64,000 nt of DNA from Mayamaea pseudoterrestris (taxonomy: Eukaryota > Bacillariophyta > Bacillariophyceae > Sellaphorales > Sellaphoraceae). The stretch covers positions 1,054,001 through 1,118,000 of the forward strand of contig BROI01000005.1 in NCBI GenBank assembly GCA_027923505.1, given 5' to 3'. The notes beneath the pieces were generated by a model. It worked only from the letters and a program-made list of their open reading frames with translations, was not told the origin of the DNA and did no database searches. Positions 1 to 10,854 of the stretch are shown here, piece by piece (the first letter of the stretch is position 1; each line of letters begins with the position of its first letter). The position numbers and the translations under genes were made by a program.

Positions 1-148
1 CATGAAGAATGTCACATCACGACTGAAATATCATTGTCGACTCACCTCTGTTTCGTTCCATCGAATTGACCATCGACCATGATATGTTAGTCCCGTCAGC
101 TCAATACAAGCAACGCCCTCCTACTCTGCTTACTTAAGTAGCTTACAC

Positions 149-835
149 ATGTCAATCGAAGCTGCTCCCAAAGTGGATCGTTTGGTCTCGGACATCGTCA
201 TCAGTGAGCAGGAAACCTTTCAACACCTTGCTGCGTTTCTGTGGATGACTCGCGCCAGTTGTACATCCACCGCTGACGAGTCGCATCATTTAGAAGATCT
301 TTGTGCAATTGCCGAGTCACTAGCGTTTTCTGAAAGGGATAGCCAAGTTGTCCAGCAACTGCTTCGCAGCACAGGTTTGGACACGACGACACCCATTGTT
401 TCGCCCATCAAGTTTGAACATTCTATTTTGTCGCAGACCAACCACTCGGTGCACGCGACAGCAGCTACGCCAGATATTTTACTTTCCACGCAGATACCAC
501 TAAAGAGCAAAGTAGCAGCGATGTCGTCGAGTACTGGAAAGAAAGAATCTCGGTATGAGTTACCAAATGAGATGCAATACTCGCCCGAACAGATCGAGCT
601 TGACGATTCATTTTTGAGAACGCAGTACACGTCGGTATCGAAGGACAAGGATGCATTGGAAAGTCCAAGTCTGGTTGACGCTTCGATGAAAGAAGAGCTG
701 TTAGAAGATTGGATGTCTGCCAAGATTAAGGATGAGGCATCCATCTCGGCTGTCGAACAGTCTTTGTCAGAGGATGCAAAGAGAAAGGCTAGACATGGAG
801 CGAAACAGTCGAGGAAGATGACCAAGAAAAAGTAA
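149..835 (+). CDS. Unknown protein, 228 aa
   Basis: Uninterrupted frame from an ATG at 149 to a stop at 835. I do not recognise the protein. The N-terminal ~85 residues look helical (FQHLAAFLWM, then LEDLCAIAESLAF). The middle is Ser/Thr-rich and probably disordered. The C-terminal ~45 residues are acidic (MKEELLEDW) and then end in a strongly basic tail (RKARHGAKQSRKMTKKK), which could be a nuclear or nucleolar signal. No signal peptide or membrane segment is visible. The reverse strand carries a 179-codon frame over the same stretch, but it has no domain and a composition typical of an antisense shadow. The gene is probably real because of its length and ordinary composition; the function is unknown. 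Confidence 0.6.
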   Translation: MSIEAAPKVDRLVSDIVISEQETFQHLAAFLWMTRASCTSTADESHHLEDLCAIAESLAFSERDSQVVQQLLRSTGLDTTTPIVSPIKFEHSILSQTNHSVHATAATPDILLSTQIPLKSKVAAMSSSTGKKESRYELPNEMQYSPEQIELDDSFLRTQYTSVSKDKDALESPSLVDASMKEELLEDWMSAKIKDEASISAVEQSLSEDAKRKARHGAKQSRKMTKKK

Positions 836-1515
836 AGGAAGAAGATTAAGAATGTCTTCGATTCGAAGCATTGTATTGCTTTGTAAAATAATGAACATCA
901 TTGGTGGGTAGCTGGTAGCTGGGCAGGACATTCTACCGATACCTGCTTTATTGATTGTACACATCCGCTGGACCAGCTTGCTACTTGATGCCACATTCTC
1001 TACAATTTAATAAAACTACAGTGGAGTACAGTAGGTTCATTAACACAATGCTCCGACTGTTAAGTAAGTAAGTAAGTGACGGCTCTACATGTACTGATAT
1101 GATAGCTATGACCAGCTTGATATGTCGTGTGGCAATGAAGCACCCGGACGGACATGTCGGACGTGCTTGCGTGTGCATATATCCTTTCCAAGGAAGGGCG
1201 TATAGAATGCGGGAGGGCAACGGCCATCAAAGAGGGTATGCTACCTACCAAAGATACGAGAAAACCTAGTTAGGTAAGCCGATCTCGACGCACGTCCGGA
1301 CAAAGCGAGAGAATTAGCCCACCGTTTGATTGGGCAATATCGGAAAGAACATGACCATCTGCTCGATGACGCAAGCTATTTAACAGGATCAACAGAAGCC
1401 CCCAAACCGTTGCGCGAGGCGGATGGAACCCCCTCACATCTTTTTCCAAATTCCAGTTCTCATCGCATCAATCGCAGCTGCACCAAACACTTCGAGAAGT
1501 TTACCTTAACAAAAT
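836..1515. other. Intergenic, no gene seen
   Basis: About 680 bp between the unknown protein and the UPF0301 gene. It holds a short TAAG tetranucleotide run (1061-1076) and nothing else I can assign. Short frames in it overlap the start of the next gene in another phase and have no domain. Confidence 0.5.
1061..1076. repeat. TAAG tetranucleotide microsatellite
   Basis: Four tandem copies of TAAG in the intergenic region. Confidence 0.8.
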
Positions 1516-3778
1516 ATGCTCTTTCGTATATCCGAGTCTTTGTTGCTCTTAAGCTTGTTAGTAAACAAGTCGGCTGGTTTTGTGGCGCTGCCAGTGCAGC
1601 AAGGACGATGCAACGCTGCACAAGCTCGTTCAGATCAGCAGCCATTCGTCACATTCTCAACACAAGTGTTTAATCAGCATTATAATCACGAAGACTCTGA
1701 AGAACAGAATGAGCTAGTCGATGATGCAAGCCAAGATTGGAGAGCATTTCGTGCCAAGCTCATTAACAGCGAACCAGAAATCTACAAGGAAGGTACCAGT
1801 CTCTCAGAGCGAGACACACCCAACCGCGACGCAGAGCAAATCTTTCACGACTGGCGATCATTCCGTGCCAAGCTTGTTCGAAGTGAGCCGCAAATGTACA
1901 AGGAAGATGGCCTTGATGAAGATATATATGATGACTGCGATCCAGCGACGGGTGACTGTGACTTAGATGGCATAGGAGAAGCATTCTTTGAAGATATTGC
2001 GATGAAAGCAGCCCTCCGAAACATGATGGAATCTTCAACGCATGCAGCATCGCCGACTACAGTAGAAACAACACCATTGACTCAATGGGATGCTTCCCAG
2101 TGGGCCTACGAGAGTGGAACAATCATTGAGCAAGGAACAGTTGTGTTGGGAGGTGTCGAACAAGAATTTGGATTTGCACTTCGACAACAATATTTTCACA
2201 AGTAAGCAGCAGCAGTCGGAGATTTCTTTTAATGATTCAATGCGACTCACTTACCTTGTTCTGTTCTTCGCGCGCAGGGCTGCAATTCTCGTCATTGATC
2301 ACCAAGAAACGACATTTACAAAGGGAATTATACTAAATCGACCGACTGATTTTATACTTGAAGACGACTTGAACCCAGGAGCTCGCTGGAAGCTTTGGTT
2401 TGGAGGCGATGTTCAAGGTATCGAGAGCGAAAACCCTGATTTGATATGCCTACACACCCTGACATCCCCACACGCCACCAGAGCTAGCATTCCCATAATG
2501 AACGACATGCAGTGGACGACCTTCGAAAATGCCAAACGACTTGTAAATGCAGGAGTGGCTCAACCTCAAGACTTTCAAGTGTTTTGTGGATATGCTGGAT
2601 GGGGCCCCACTCAGCTTCGAAATGAACTTGATCGCAAGTCTTGGTTCATGGTAGCAACAGACTCGCAAACATTAATCAAGGAACTGTCCTTAAATGCATC
2701 ATCGGATCCCCGCGATGCTGGACTTGAAACTTGGTCGATGCTTATGCGAATGATCGGTCGTGAGACCATGGCAACACAGAAGCAAGATTGCTTTGACGAT
2801 TTGATGCTGAAGGAATGGTCACTTCGACATCTTTTAAGCGTCGATAGTGGCGGAAATGCTGGTCAAAGGATGCGGAATGTTTCACGCGCACGCGCAAGCG
2901 TGCCTCGTTCATCGGACATTTCTATTAGCATCAAAGAAGAGTACCTGCGTAAGGATCCAGTAGAGGAAATGATGGCTCGAGCGTCCGCAGCGGCACAGGG
3001 TCAGGGAGTTATGCCAGGTCATCTTGTTCGAGCATCACCTGTTGGACGATCACCCTTTTTGCTTGACGACCAAGAGTTGCATAAGTCAGTCATTCTTATT
3101 TTGAGCGACGACGAGAAGCTCACAGTTGGCGCTATTCTCAATCGACCTGCTGCCAAAGGCGTCGACATTCAGATTTCGCGGCACAGCAGTGGCCGTGTGG
3201 AAACAATTACTATTCCGTTGCGGTTTGGCGGACAGTACTCGGTCAAGGGCGACGAACCGTTACTATGGGTACACTGCAATGCAAACCTTCGCGCCGCTGG
3301 TGTCGGTGAGCCTGTTGGCTCTGCAGACACTGGTATCTGGAAATGCACGGCCGACGATGTCGCCATTGCCATCCGCCAGGGGCTGGCGCTTGTGGAAGAT
3401 TTTTTTGTTGTCACAGGTGTCAGTGTTTGGACGAAAGAAAATTCTGCAGAACGAAATGGCATGCAAGGTGAGATTGAGTCTGGTCGATTCGAACTCATTC
3501 CTCCCTCCAGAACACGCGCCGTCTGGGACTCTATGTCGCAACAGGAGGTGCTTACTTCATCGAATGTCAAGGACAACCTTGCAGTGGCTGATGAAGCGTG
3601 GTCCCAAGGGATCGTCAACACTTACAACCCCTTGCCCGGTATCCAAGACCTCACTGGAAATGTCAGTCAAGAAGACACATTTGTTTTTAAAAGCAACGTT
3701 AAGGTTTCAAAGCTAGCAGATGATGCGCTCGAGAACTGGGTTGCTACGTTCCTCTTGGGAGTTCCAAGCCTTAATTGA
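1516..3778 (+). CDS. Plastid-type UPF0301/AlgH (DUF179) protein with two DUF179 domains
   Basis: Two exons, 1516-2201 and 2278-3778; the intron 2202-2277 (GTAAGC...GCGCAG, 76 bp) joins HK to AAILVIDHQ in frame, giving 728 aa. The first DUF179 domain starts near residue 195 (FHKAAILVIDH, then GIILNRPTDF). The second starts near 490 (LHKSVILIL, then GAILNRPAAKG). The motif of a short hydrophobic strand followed by G-x-ILNRP is diagnostic of UPF0301. The family's biochemical role is not established. The N-terminus is hydrophobic (LLLLSLLVNKSAG) followed by FVALP, an ASAFAP-like site with Phe at +1, so plastid import is likely. Between targeting signal and first domain there is a duplicated 20-residue motif, DWR-x-FRAKL-xx-SEP-xx-YKE, at residues 74-93 and 112-131. 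Single-domain bacterial homologues are about 190 aa, so this is a doubled, extended form. Confidence 0.85.
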
Positions 3779-4110
3779 GTTCCCTTACCCGTGAGTCTCG
3801 AATGGCGACCACTATAGTTCACACATCTAGTAAAACTAACAAACACATTACAAGTTTTTCGCGTGAAACTTCGCGGCAAATGCATAGACTCTCGTGCTCG
3901 TAAACTGCCTTTCGTCTGCCATATCTTGCAAGTTACAATGCCCGTCGGCGAATCAGCCCTTGACTCAACGTCGCTTTAGCCATGTACGGGAAATCGCGGT
4001 TGCGTAGGCTGCTGCTTTGTTTTCTAACAATCGCAGTGCGCTTGTTGGCACAGCGCTGCAACAGTGTTGACAAATCTGAAATCGAATGCGGCACTCTCGT
4101 ATGCTCACTG
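3779..4110. other. Intergenic, no gene seen
   Basis: About 330 bp downstream of the UPF0301 gene. Only short frames without recognisable similarity. Its right end may contain the further-decayed 5' part of the adjacent pseudogene. Confidence 0.4.
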
Positions 4111-4869
4111 ATGCCTCTTGCAGCGACCCATCCTGCCATATTTTGTTCAAGCCACCTATTCTGCTTGTATAGAGTTTCTTGATCGAGTTTGTGCGGCTTC
4201 GAACATAGTTCCAAGGTTTGCGCTACGACCGGAAGCGATAATCACGCTTCTGATTTCGCATAGTGATGCTGAAGGTCCCACTCAGCCATTCTTTTCTTAC
4301 AGTGCTTTTCGATCATCCAAGTGACAATCACTGCTCTGCCGACATCGAGAGCTTTATGGCGGTAGCCTCAAACTGGTTCCCGGTCGTATTGTGTTGAACG
4401 GCTGATCGCTCGAAAGCAATTTCTCTTGATATTTAGCATGAAAGACCAAACGGTGTGGCCGATCAGTGGCCGGCTCATGCTTAATGCCGCCTGTACTTCG
4501 GTACTTTGCGTTGCCTTGCACAAGCCTGTCGGCGCTCTCTTATGCGACGCGTCTACTAACATTGATAAGTTCAAGGAAGTTGATTGTCCGGTCTTCATTG
4601 CGCATGGAGAGAGAGGCATCGTTGTTCCATACAAGCGTGAAAGAGGTAATCTTTCTAAAGCACTTCCTCGACCAGAGAAGGCATGTTTCTGCAGCAATTC
4701 TGTTGCGCGCCACAATCAATTTTCTCAATACAAACAAGCTATTAAAAAGCGCTCAGTGGATGCCTTGATAAGCATATTCTTGCGGTTGCTTGGGCATGAA
4801 GGCTCCGAATCACTACAACGCGCCAAAGAGACTTGTCTTTGCGGATGTGTAAATTTCTTTGACTGACGC
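4111..4869 (+). pseudogene. Decayed ABHD17-like alpha/beta-hydrolase
   Basis: Several short frames on the + strand line up in order with the ABHD17 (FAM108) serine hydrolase family. ATYSACIEF near 4140 matches the PPSYS entry segment. LLISHSDAEGP near 4242 matches the family's LLYSHGNAEDL. CSADIESF near 4335 matches the YADIEAAY helix. SGRLMLNA near 4465 sits where YGRSLGSG carries the nucleophile. KPVGALLCDA, NIDKFKEVDCPVFIAHG (4558-4608) and VVPYKRE match the strand before the catalytic Asp, and RHNQFSQY matches the GHN-x-x catalytic His segment. The frames are in two phases with stops between them, and the nucleophile elbow has lost its serine, so no active hydrolase can be made. The intact paralogue of the window (36554-37807) is only a distant relative. 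An unusual intron-rich but inactive gene is the alternative reading. Confidence 0.6.
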
Positions 4870-4957
4870 GTCGAACAAGATATTTTGTCTATCATTGACC
4901 ACAGCATAGGGATAGCTAAATCAATCTTGATAAACGCATCTTGAAGCTCCCAATTGT

Positions 4958-6712
4958 TTAAGCATCCTTGGAGACTCGCTTCTTTTCGACTTTGCGAAAG
5001 TGATTAATCAATGTATTTGCTGGCTTCGACGGCTTAGTAGCCTTTGCTCGCTTCGTCGCACTAGATTTTCTGAGCTTATCGCTCACCGCCGGGATGCGAC
5101 TGATCAGTTGTGATTTGTATGGAGCGGCAGATTCTTTTGCAGCAACTGCAAAGCATGCAGCAATCGATTTCTGTAGCTTGTGGGGCTGGGTTTTGCGCGT
5201 TGCAGCATCAGTCTGCAGAGTTAAATAAGGTGGCAAAATGGAATCATCCACCACTAACGAAACGGCAATATGATCCGAAAATGAAGGCGGCGTGTACACC
5301 ATGCCAGTGTGTGCTTTGCCAAACTGCGTGTCGAATGCATCGCGAGACATCTCCTGAATGCCGCCTCCTTGAAACGAAACTGGTTGGAATCTGCCGTTCG
5401 CGGTGGCAGCTTCTAAAGCTGCATGCTCGGCAATCGGATCATCTAGTGTAACACTTGCATCGCCGCATCGCAGAGATTCGACGTTGCCTTTCCGAATGAA
5501 AGGTAGCATATGCCGGTCAATGATTGTGTAGTCGATTCGTGACCCATCATTCGTGTATCGTCGATTGGTTGATTGATTCCAGCATGTAAATCGTCCTCCG
5601 GCATTTGGATAAAAGTAGCGAAAGGCGTCAACCATATTTCCATCATTCAGTAGAGTGCGCAACCATTGCCGAGGCGGCGAGACATTCGGCACAGTAGCGT
5701 GCGCTGATGCAATCTCGCGCAGGGTTTCATCGCTCCACTGCACGCCTGCTATTCGAGACATCAATTCGGCCAGAACATGCAAGCGCACAACATTTGCTTC
5801 CTGCGCCAATACATATTGCTGAAGTTCATCGTCAAAGTAGTAAGATTCTTCAAAGTTGAACAGGTATTCGCAACACTCCGGTGAACTTTCATGTTTTCCA
5901 AGGTAGACGCGGCGACCATTCACATCAACAGCAAGGCGGTATTTGTCAAACTGATCACCCGTATAAGTATTTGTCGTCTTTGTCGGCACAGCCCGCTTTG
6001 TGTAGAGTGCTGCAACTATCATTTGCCAATGCGTTTGAACGTCTCGCTTCCATTGTGATATCGGTGGTTGACTCAGCTCGTTTGTCGCTATCTCATTTTT
6101 TGACTGCAGTATAGAATCAATGTAGACGACACGATCTTTCCAGTAAACATCTTTACTATCCAAGGCAATATTCAGATCTCCAACGAGTATAACTGGTATT
6201 TTGCGCTCTTGCCGCTGTCGCTCCATTGCTCGCTGTAGAGCGCGAAGGAACTTCATCTTGTAGGCAAGGGGTAGACCGCCCGACGCAGGAACGTATACAT
6301 TAAAAAGTATGAAAGAGCCATGATCAGTCATGATGCATCGTCCTTGAGCGTCAATGTCGGGAGCAAGGGGCGCCGCATTGGCCCGAAGACATAATCCTTT
6401 GCGAACAAAAGTGACCACTCCGAAATTCATGGTCGCCGTCGACTCGGCGGGACAGCAAGCCCAAAAGGATTCGTAATTGTCGAGTGATGAGCACTGCCTT
6501 GGTTCGCTTCTATTCTTTAACTGAGTAAGTGGTACTTTGTGCTCTTGAAGGCAGACGATATCAGCTTGATGACGCTGGAAGAAGGCATCGATGGACGCTT
6601 GAGGACGCTGCTTAGTTTTAGCGCTTGCACAAATGGATGGAAGATCGCTTGACTCGCAAATGCGCTCCAGCGTCTTACTCAAGCCTGCAACGTTCCAGCT
6701 GAGAATGAGCAT
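4958..6712 (-). CDS. APEX2: AP endonuclease 2 (exonuclease III/EEP family)
   Basis: Single exon, ATG at 6712, 584 aa. The exonuclease III/EEP fold is complete: MLILSWNVAGL at the N-terminus, DIVCLQEHKV at residues 51-60 (metal-binding Glu), NFGVVTFVRKGL, FILFNVYVPASG, VILVGDLNIA (Asp/Asn pair), GSRIDYTIID and FSDHIAVSL (catalytic Asp-His). The long insertions and ~580-aa length fit the APE2 branch, nuclear enzymes with 3'-phosphodiesterase and 3'-5' exonuclease activity in base-excision repair. A canonical PCNA-interaction sequence, QASIDAFF, lies at residues 38-45, and a weaker one (NTLINHF) is near the basic C-terminus. The C-terminal GRF zinc finger of animal APE2 is not present. The start is favoured because the first strand begins at residue 2. 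Confidence 0.9.
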   Translation of the reverse strand: MLILSWNVAGLSKTLERICESSDLPSICASAKTKQRPQASIDAFFQRHQADIVCLQEHKVPLTQLKNRSEPRQCSSLDNYESFWACCPAESTATMNFGVVTFVRKGLCLRANAAPLAPDIDAQGRCIMTDHGSFILFNVYVPASGGLPLAYKMKFLRALQRAMERQRQERKIPVILVGDLNIALDSKDVYWKDRVVYIDSILQSKNEIATNELSQPPISQWKRDVQTHWQMIVAALYTKRAVPTKTTNTYTGDQFDKYRLAVDVNGRRVYLGKHESSPECCEYLFNFEESYYFDDELQQYVLAQEANVVRLHVLAELMSRIAGVQWSDETLREIASAHATVPNVSPPRQWLRTLLNDGNMVDAFRYFYPNAGGRFTCWNQSTNRRYTNDGSRIDYTIIDRHMLPFIRKGNVESLRCGDASVTLDDPIAEHAALEAATANGRFQPVSFQGGGIQEMSRDAFDTQFGKAHTGMVYTPPSFSDHIAVSLVVDDSILPPYLTLQTDAATRKTQPHKLQKSIAACFAVAAKESAAPYKSQLISRIPAVSDKLRKSSATKRAKATKPSKPANTLINHFRKVEKKRVSKDA

Positions 6713-7175
6713 GATTCTATTGTGATTTGTCGATAGGATTGGTGGATCATTATTATTTTATGGAATGCAAGCTTGTTCTCGTCATCAGTTGACGATTTGA
6801 AACGTCGTCGTTTCAGTCCCAATGTCGGACCGTCAATAAAATTCGTCCATTAAGTATTGCTTTTTGAGTAGCGCTCTGTGCAGGATTGAAGCTTTTCACT
6901 TTCTTCGATCAACTCGCACGCCATGTTCAACCGACCCCGCAGAATCTGCAGGACGTACCGCAGCGGTATTTTACGGCTCCTTGCGTTGTTTGATACATGC
7001 TTGTCAAGGAGATTTTGCATCTTGACCTTCAGATCTCATAGTTGTGCGACGATATCGTCGTCTAAAGGAGTTTACTTGCAAAGCAAGAGATTCGATTGAC
7101 AATCGTTTGACGCCTGACGCAGCTGCATCGTGTGATTCAGACAGAACTTTTTCCGGATACAGCAGTGCATCTACC
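6713..7175. other. Divergent intergenic region
   Basis: About 460 bp between the start of the AP endonuclease gene (minus) and the first ATG of the HMA protein (plus). It probably holds both promoters. A possible splice acceptor (CCTTCAG, ending at 7031) could end an intron of an upstream exon of the HMA gene, but I cannot identify such an exon. Confidence 0.4.
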
Positions 7176-9208
7176 ATGTCTCGCCGACGAGGTGAATTCG
7201 AGCATCGTACTTCCATCTTTGAAGGATCATATCGTGCCTGGAGTTTCTTGGGAGGCATCGATCCAGAGCATCTTTTCACCAAAACCTCGGAAGAATTGGA
7301 CCCGCTCTCTAATCCCATTGCCCCTGCGGACGACACTCGCGTCAAGAGCAACGCCACTTCTACCCAAGGACGACCGGAATATCCATACGAACCACTGCCT
7401 CGATCCGGATTGGCGCATCCATTCGTGCAAGCCATTCTCAGTCCATGGCTAGGACCAGACGCCGACCAGGATGCCATTACGCTTGGACTCACGACGCTTC
7501 GGACTTGGTGGCAGCACAGACGCAAGGGAGAATCGGGCAGTGCGATTGCTGCATTGAGCACCGAGAAGATGCAAGGAATTGTCGATGGATATACGCGACA
7601 TTTCTTCACGCTAGCGCACTGCCTCGTGATGAATGACAAGGAGCAACCACCGCGGACGCTGCATACCAAAATGAAAGCGCGTGAGAAGCAGCGACGCAAG
7701 GGCGGTGCAGGCGCAACGAGTGGTATTGCTGCCGCATTGGGTCTTGATAGCATGTCCGAGTCGGAGAGGAGTCGAAATTTGGAATTGTCGGGGTCGCAGT
7801 CACAATTGAACAATACGGAACTCACGCCATTGGAACGTCTTCATGCGGCCCAGCAAAAGCATTACAAGGAGTCGGAACAATTTGGTGAAGCGAGTATCGC
7901 GAGCTCATTTGTCTCTGCAAACATTAACTTGAAAGGGAAGTGCGTTCCCGGAAAAGTCGACTTGGGCAGCATGGTGGATAGTGTCAATCGCCATGCTGCT
8001 CAGCTTGCTCACCGTGGGAATGAGGTGTCATCAAGCGTCAACAGTCGAGGATTTTGCTTGCCGCCGGCGAATGATACTCACAATGCCATTGTGCAGTATG
8101 GAGATCCCCGCATGACGCCGATCGTCCTTTGTAATACGCAAGGCGACTGCCAAATAGCCATGTCGGTGGATGGAATTACATGCAGCCATTGCGTTCGCAT
8201 TGTGGAGACTGTATTAAAAGGTTGTAACGGCAACAGATCTCCAATCTCAGGTTTGCTGGATGCTGCTGCAGATCGCGCCATGAATAGTGTGATTATAAAG
8301 ATAGAGCGACCCGCTGACGCGAAACGAATTGCCTTTCAAGCAGCGAGAAATCTTGCCATGGTTGGCTACACGGCCAAGGCCCTGGAAGTCAAAATATCAG
8401 ACGAGAACGACCAACCTTTTGCGCAAGAAGCAATTTGCCAAGCCTTTCAAGCAGCTGCCAAGGGTGATGCCCCCGCAGTTTTTGACTGGGGAAGTTGCTG
8501 CAGCTGCCCTGATAATGGCGTCGAGCGACGAGACTGTCCCAGGTATGCCGTACGACGATGAATGCTCATTTGTGGCGAAAGGCACTTTAAGGTGTTTGAT
8601 GTTGCCCCAGTGGCATTGTCCCAAGCTTACCTCACAGCACGTTTTGCGTTATGATTTTTTTACACAGACACTCGCAGATGGAACCGACAATGTTAAATGC
8701 TTTTGTCGACCGGGGATTGCAAGTTGCTGCTTTTTTGAAAATGCCTGCAACCGCCAGGTCTATTGAGATATTCAAGGACCCGCTGTTACGTGTTCACGAC
8801 AAGCAAGCGACTACTGGTACTGTCCAGCCCATGAGTGGAGTAGGTTTGAGTCACATGGAAACTTTGGCGGTTGCTGCGGCTGGATCAGCCCACATGCCAT
8901 CATATGTCTCAGTTCCATCCGATCGCGAGGCGCTTCTTCGCCAATCATTTCCCAGAGCATCTTATTCTCGCCGCAATAGTCGGAACCCTTCCATTATGTC
9001 GTTTGGAAATGGATTTCATCAGGCTCCAATGGCGTCGGAAACAACGTTTGGTCGCGCCATGTCGGGTTTATCTGCATTATCAATTGATTGGGAAAACCTG
9101 GACGATTTTGATTTAGAAGTCGACCACAGTGCGCACATCAACAACCAAGGGCGAGCAAATGGAGGTGATGGGCAGAACGACAATGCAGCGCATGCCGTTG
9201 GAGTTTAG
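7176..9208 (+). CDS. Protein with a C-terminal heavy-metal-associated (HMA) domain
   Basis: Two exons, 7176-8542 and 8668-9208, joined across a 125-bp intron (GTATGC...ACACAG) to read CPRHSQMEP in frame; 635 aa. The open frame extends upstream to 7044 but without an ATG, so 7176 is the first usable start unless a 5' exon exists. Residues about 325-405 form a ferredoxin-like HMA fold: MSVDGITCSHCVRIVE, with the metal-binding pair Cys336/Cys339 (family pattern GMTCxxC), then SVIIKI and a second beta-alpha-beta half ending GYTAKALEV. The first 320 residues are low-complexity to helical with a basic stretch (MKAREKQRRKGG) and resemble nothing I know. The C-terminal part is Ser-rich with an acidic end (WENLDDFDLEVD). 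There are no membrane segments, so it is not a P-type ATPase. A copper or zinc chaperone or sensor role is possible but only inferred. Confidence 0.7.
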
Positions 9209-9522
9209 GGTGTGTGTATTCCTCCTCCTCGAACTCTTGCAATGAGAGGATACAATTGATTTGACTATCACTGCCATTCTTGAATAGTTACTGTACTATA
9301 CTAATACAAACACTTCCGCGATTTGCTATGTCACAACTGCAAACCTTTAACCAGAGGTTGTTACACGCAGGTCACCCGGTGCGGTCAATCGTTTCAAAGT
9401 ACATAACGCTTAAGCTACCTATCTACAGGTAGTCAAACTCCTAGTATGACATAGTGCCATAATAGCCACACTAATTAAGCAATCTATTAATGTGAGGCAC
9501 AGGCATTCATGTGAGATCTCGA
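9209..9522. other. Convergent 3' intergenic region
   Basis: About 310 bp between the 3' ends of the HMA gene and the TIM gene. No gene or structured element seen. Confidence 0.5.
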
Positions 9523-10491
9523 CTAATTTTGGAAGTTAATGATGCGTCCGAACTTGGTGGCATCCAGCGATGCTCCTCCCACCAAGCATCCATCAATATC
9601 TGGCTGTGACATGAGTTCGTCCACCGACTCTGGAGTGACGCTCCCCCCGTATAAAATGCGCACGCCATCGGCCGTCTCTTGATCGTACATTTCCGCCAAA
9701 ATGGCGCGGCAAGAGGCATGCACCTTTTGTGCCGTCTCCTTTGTCGCTACTTTGCCTGTACCAATCGCCCAGACTGGTTCATATGCAATCGCCACCCGAC
9801 TCATGTCCTGCTTCGAAATGCCGGAGAGCCCCTTTTTTAGTTGAATCGTGCAAACAGCGTTGGCCAAGTCAGCCTCGTACTCCGCTTCAGATTCGCCAAT
9901 GCAAAGCATGACAGACATGCCCTTTTCAATCAGCTGTAGGCATTGTGCGTTAATAACTTCATTCGATTCACCAAAGATGGTACGTCGTTCAGAATGACCT
10001 GCCAAGCACCATTGCACGCCGATGGATTTGAGCATGTTAGCCGAGACGCCGCCGGTAAATGCGCCCTTTTCTTCCGCAAAGCAAGCCTAGATTGAATGCG
10101 AAAACGAAGAATGAGCGACGATATGATTTTCGTAAACATAGCACTCGCAGATTGTAACAGCACAAAACCTCTGCCCTGTGTGTCGTACCTCTGCCCCAAC
10201 AAGAATGTTAGAACCCGCCGCGGCCATGGTCGCTTCGATGAAAGGATAGGGCACAAAGAGTGCAACTTCGGCTTCTGGGCTAGACGGCGTAACGGAGGAA
10301 CTAATATCAGTTGCTAGCTGAACAGCTTCGGCTTTGGTAGACGGGTTGAGTTTCCAGTTTCCGGAGATGAAAGGCGTTCGGGCCATTTGCAAGCTACTGC
10401 AGGAAGCAAGGGACTTGGTGTTGCTAAAGGCAGGGGCAAAAGCGGCTGCCGATCCGAAGCAGACAGACAACGTGATTGCGGAGAGCTTCAT
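9523..10491 (-). CDS. TPI: Triosephosphate isomerase, plastid-targeted
   Basis: Two exons on the minus strand, 10491-10189 and 10086-9523. The 102-bp intron (10087-10188, GTACGA...TCTAG) falls in NILVGAE/ACFAEEKGAFTGG, giving 288 aa. The enzyme interconverts dihydroxyacetone phosphate and glyceraldehyde-3-phosphate. All active-site motifs are present: GNWKLN (Asn, Lys), LAGHSERR (His), AYEPVWAIGTGK (catalytic Glu and the flexible loop), ILYGGSV and GCLVGGASL (phosphate binding). The first ~20 residues are a signal peptide followed by SAAAFAPAF, a textbook ASAFAP motif with Phe at the predicted cleavage site, so the product should enter a red secondary plastid and act in the Calvin cycle or plastid glycolysis. 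It is transcribed away from the glycosyltransferase gene, with a short shared upstream region. Confidence 0.96.
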
Positions 10492-10854
10492 TATTGATTG
10501 CTTTTTCTAGCTGTTGCTTGCAATATCAATATAAATACAGTATAGGATACACACGTAAATAGAAAGCAATTGTGAAGCTGACTGTGTTTGTCGGCAGTCA
10601 TGCAATCGATGGCTCCTCTGAAGCTTCACAAGATGAAACATCGGACGGTGCCGCCGCGCCGACGCGCCACTGCCAGTGACGTACGACCATCCGACGCTAT
10701 CGTACCGGTACTCACAGGATTTGGCTCGGATTGTGATGACTGGAAAATGACCACGGCAAGCGGCGTCAACGACTGCGCGCGAATAGTGTGTACGTATTCA
10801 TACAAGTACATAAACACGACGAACCGCAGACCTGCTTCTGCTTCATCCATAGCG

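Noticed and set aside
286-825. 179-codon minus-strand frame over the first gene
   Set aside because: Cys/Ser-rich antisense shadow without domain; the + strand frame has the more ordinary protein composition.
1326-1673. 115-codon + strand frame before the UPF0301 gene
   Set aside because: Overlaps the signal-peptide exon of the UPF0301 gene in another phase and has no similarity to anything known.
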